A stretch of DNA of 64,000 nt, taken from Pseudomonas sp. RIT-562 (lineage in GTDB: Bacteria > Pseudomonadota > Gammaproteobacteria > Pseudomonadales > Pseudomonadaceae). Position numbers and translations under genes: made by a program. A model generated the notes under the pieces. That model searched no databases, was not told the origin of the DNA, and worked only from the letters and a program-made list of their open reading frames with translations. Each line of letters begins with the position of its first letter. The stretch's first letter is position 1. Of this stretch, positions 63,952 to 64,000 are shown in pieces. The stretch lies in assembly GCF_026241895.1 (NCBI RefSeq), contig NZ_JAPJIV010000003.1:372001-436000 (forward strand), given 5' to 3'.

Positions 63952-64000
63952 ATGTCGCGAACCACCGCCCCACTCTCCGATTCGGCTTGCCGCTCAGCCA
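63952..64000 (+). CDS. int: tyrosine integrase, N-terminal fragment (cut by window edge)
   Basis: The first 16 codons, ATG at 63952 reading MSRTTAPLSDSACRSA, match the start of P4-type integrases whose Arm/DUF4102 domain opens with similar words ahead of a KPxxK-type stretch. A GGGGGAG ribosome-binding site precedes it. The gene continues outside the window. Position just after tRNA-Thr and after arm-like repeats supports the call; the fragment by itself is too short to prove it. Confidence 0.65.
   Translation, partial: MSRTTAPLSDSACRSA

Overview
The window looks like core chromosome of a Pseudomonas from the P. fluorescens complex. The grounds are gene content and order (hut locus; glnA-ntrBC-trmL-secB-grxC-gpmI-envC-ctpA; hisBHAF with an embedded DUF2164 gene; mutY-yggX-tRNA-Phe), high G+C, and many inverted pairs of Pseudomonas-type REP palindromes. 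I identified families from motifs and remembered family features; no database search was possible.

Layout. 1-7634: histidine/urocanate utilisation (hutX, an NCS1 urocanate/histidine permease, hutU, hutD, hutC, divergent hutF) with readable HutC operators, a sigma-54 promoter and a possible CbrB site. 7728-12470: lipocalin, small lipoprotein, PctA-like amino-acid chemoreceptor, DUF924 protein and fructose-1,6-bisphosphatase. 12731-19929: a coupled DUF2339/DUF3999 envelope pair and glycogen phosphorylase. 20186-25937: YkgJ protein, typA, thiI and glnA (sigma-54 promoter). 26270-30590: cupin lipoprotein, two DUF4124 proteins and ntrBC, preceded by a strong NtrC site and a sigma-54 promoter. 30591-38688: a short direct-repeat array, then trmL, secB, grxC, a rhodanese, gpmI, envC-like, ctpA and a YibQ-like deacetylase. 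38798-42633: an accessory-looking patch with a Vps62-type beta-prism protein and a secreted trypsin-like protease around a solute-binding protein. 42668-45717: hisF, hisA, DUF2164, hisH, hisB. 45981-52080: OFA transporter, PanZ-like GNAT, AsmA, mutY, yggX, tRNA-Phe. 52314-57698: small lipoprotein, secreted protein, hydrolase, two paralogous small basic proteins, a vapBC toxin-antitoxin pair bracketed by two identical 40-bp terminators, and a GabP-type permease. 58259-62462: a polar amino-acid ABC transporter operon ending in a methyltransferase. 62803-64000: FkbM methyltransferase, tRNA-Thr and, running off the right edge, the start of a tyrosine integrase that probably opens an integrative element.

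Nitrogen use is a common theme: hut degradation, glutamine synthetase, NtrBC, GABA/amino-acid uptake and an amino-acid chemoreceptor, with sigma-54 promoters visible at hutU, glnA and ntrB. The most unusual items are the terminator-bracketed vapBC insertion, the 80-bp tandem repeats after ntrC, the Vps62/protease patch with its repeated GATAGTTA motif, and the tRNA-Thr-associated integrase. I did not find a whole new system that I could defend; these are leads.
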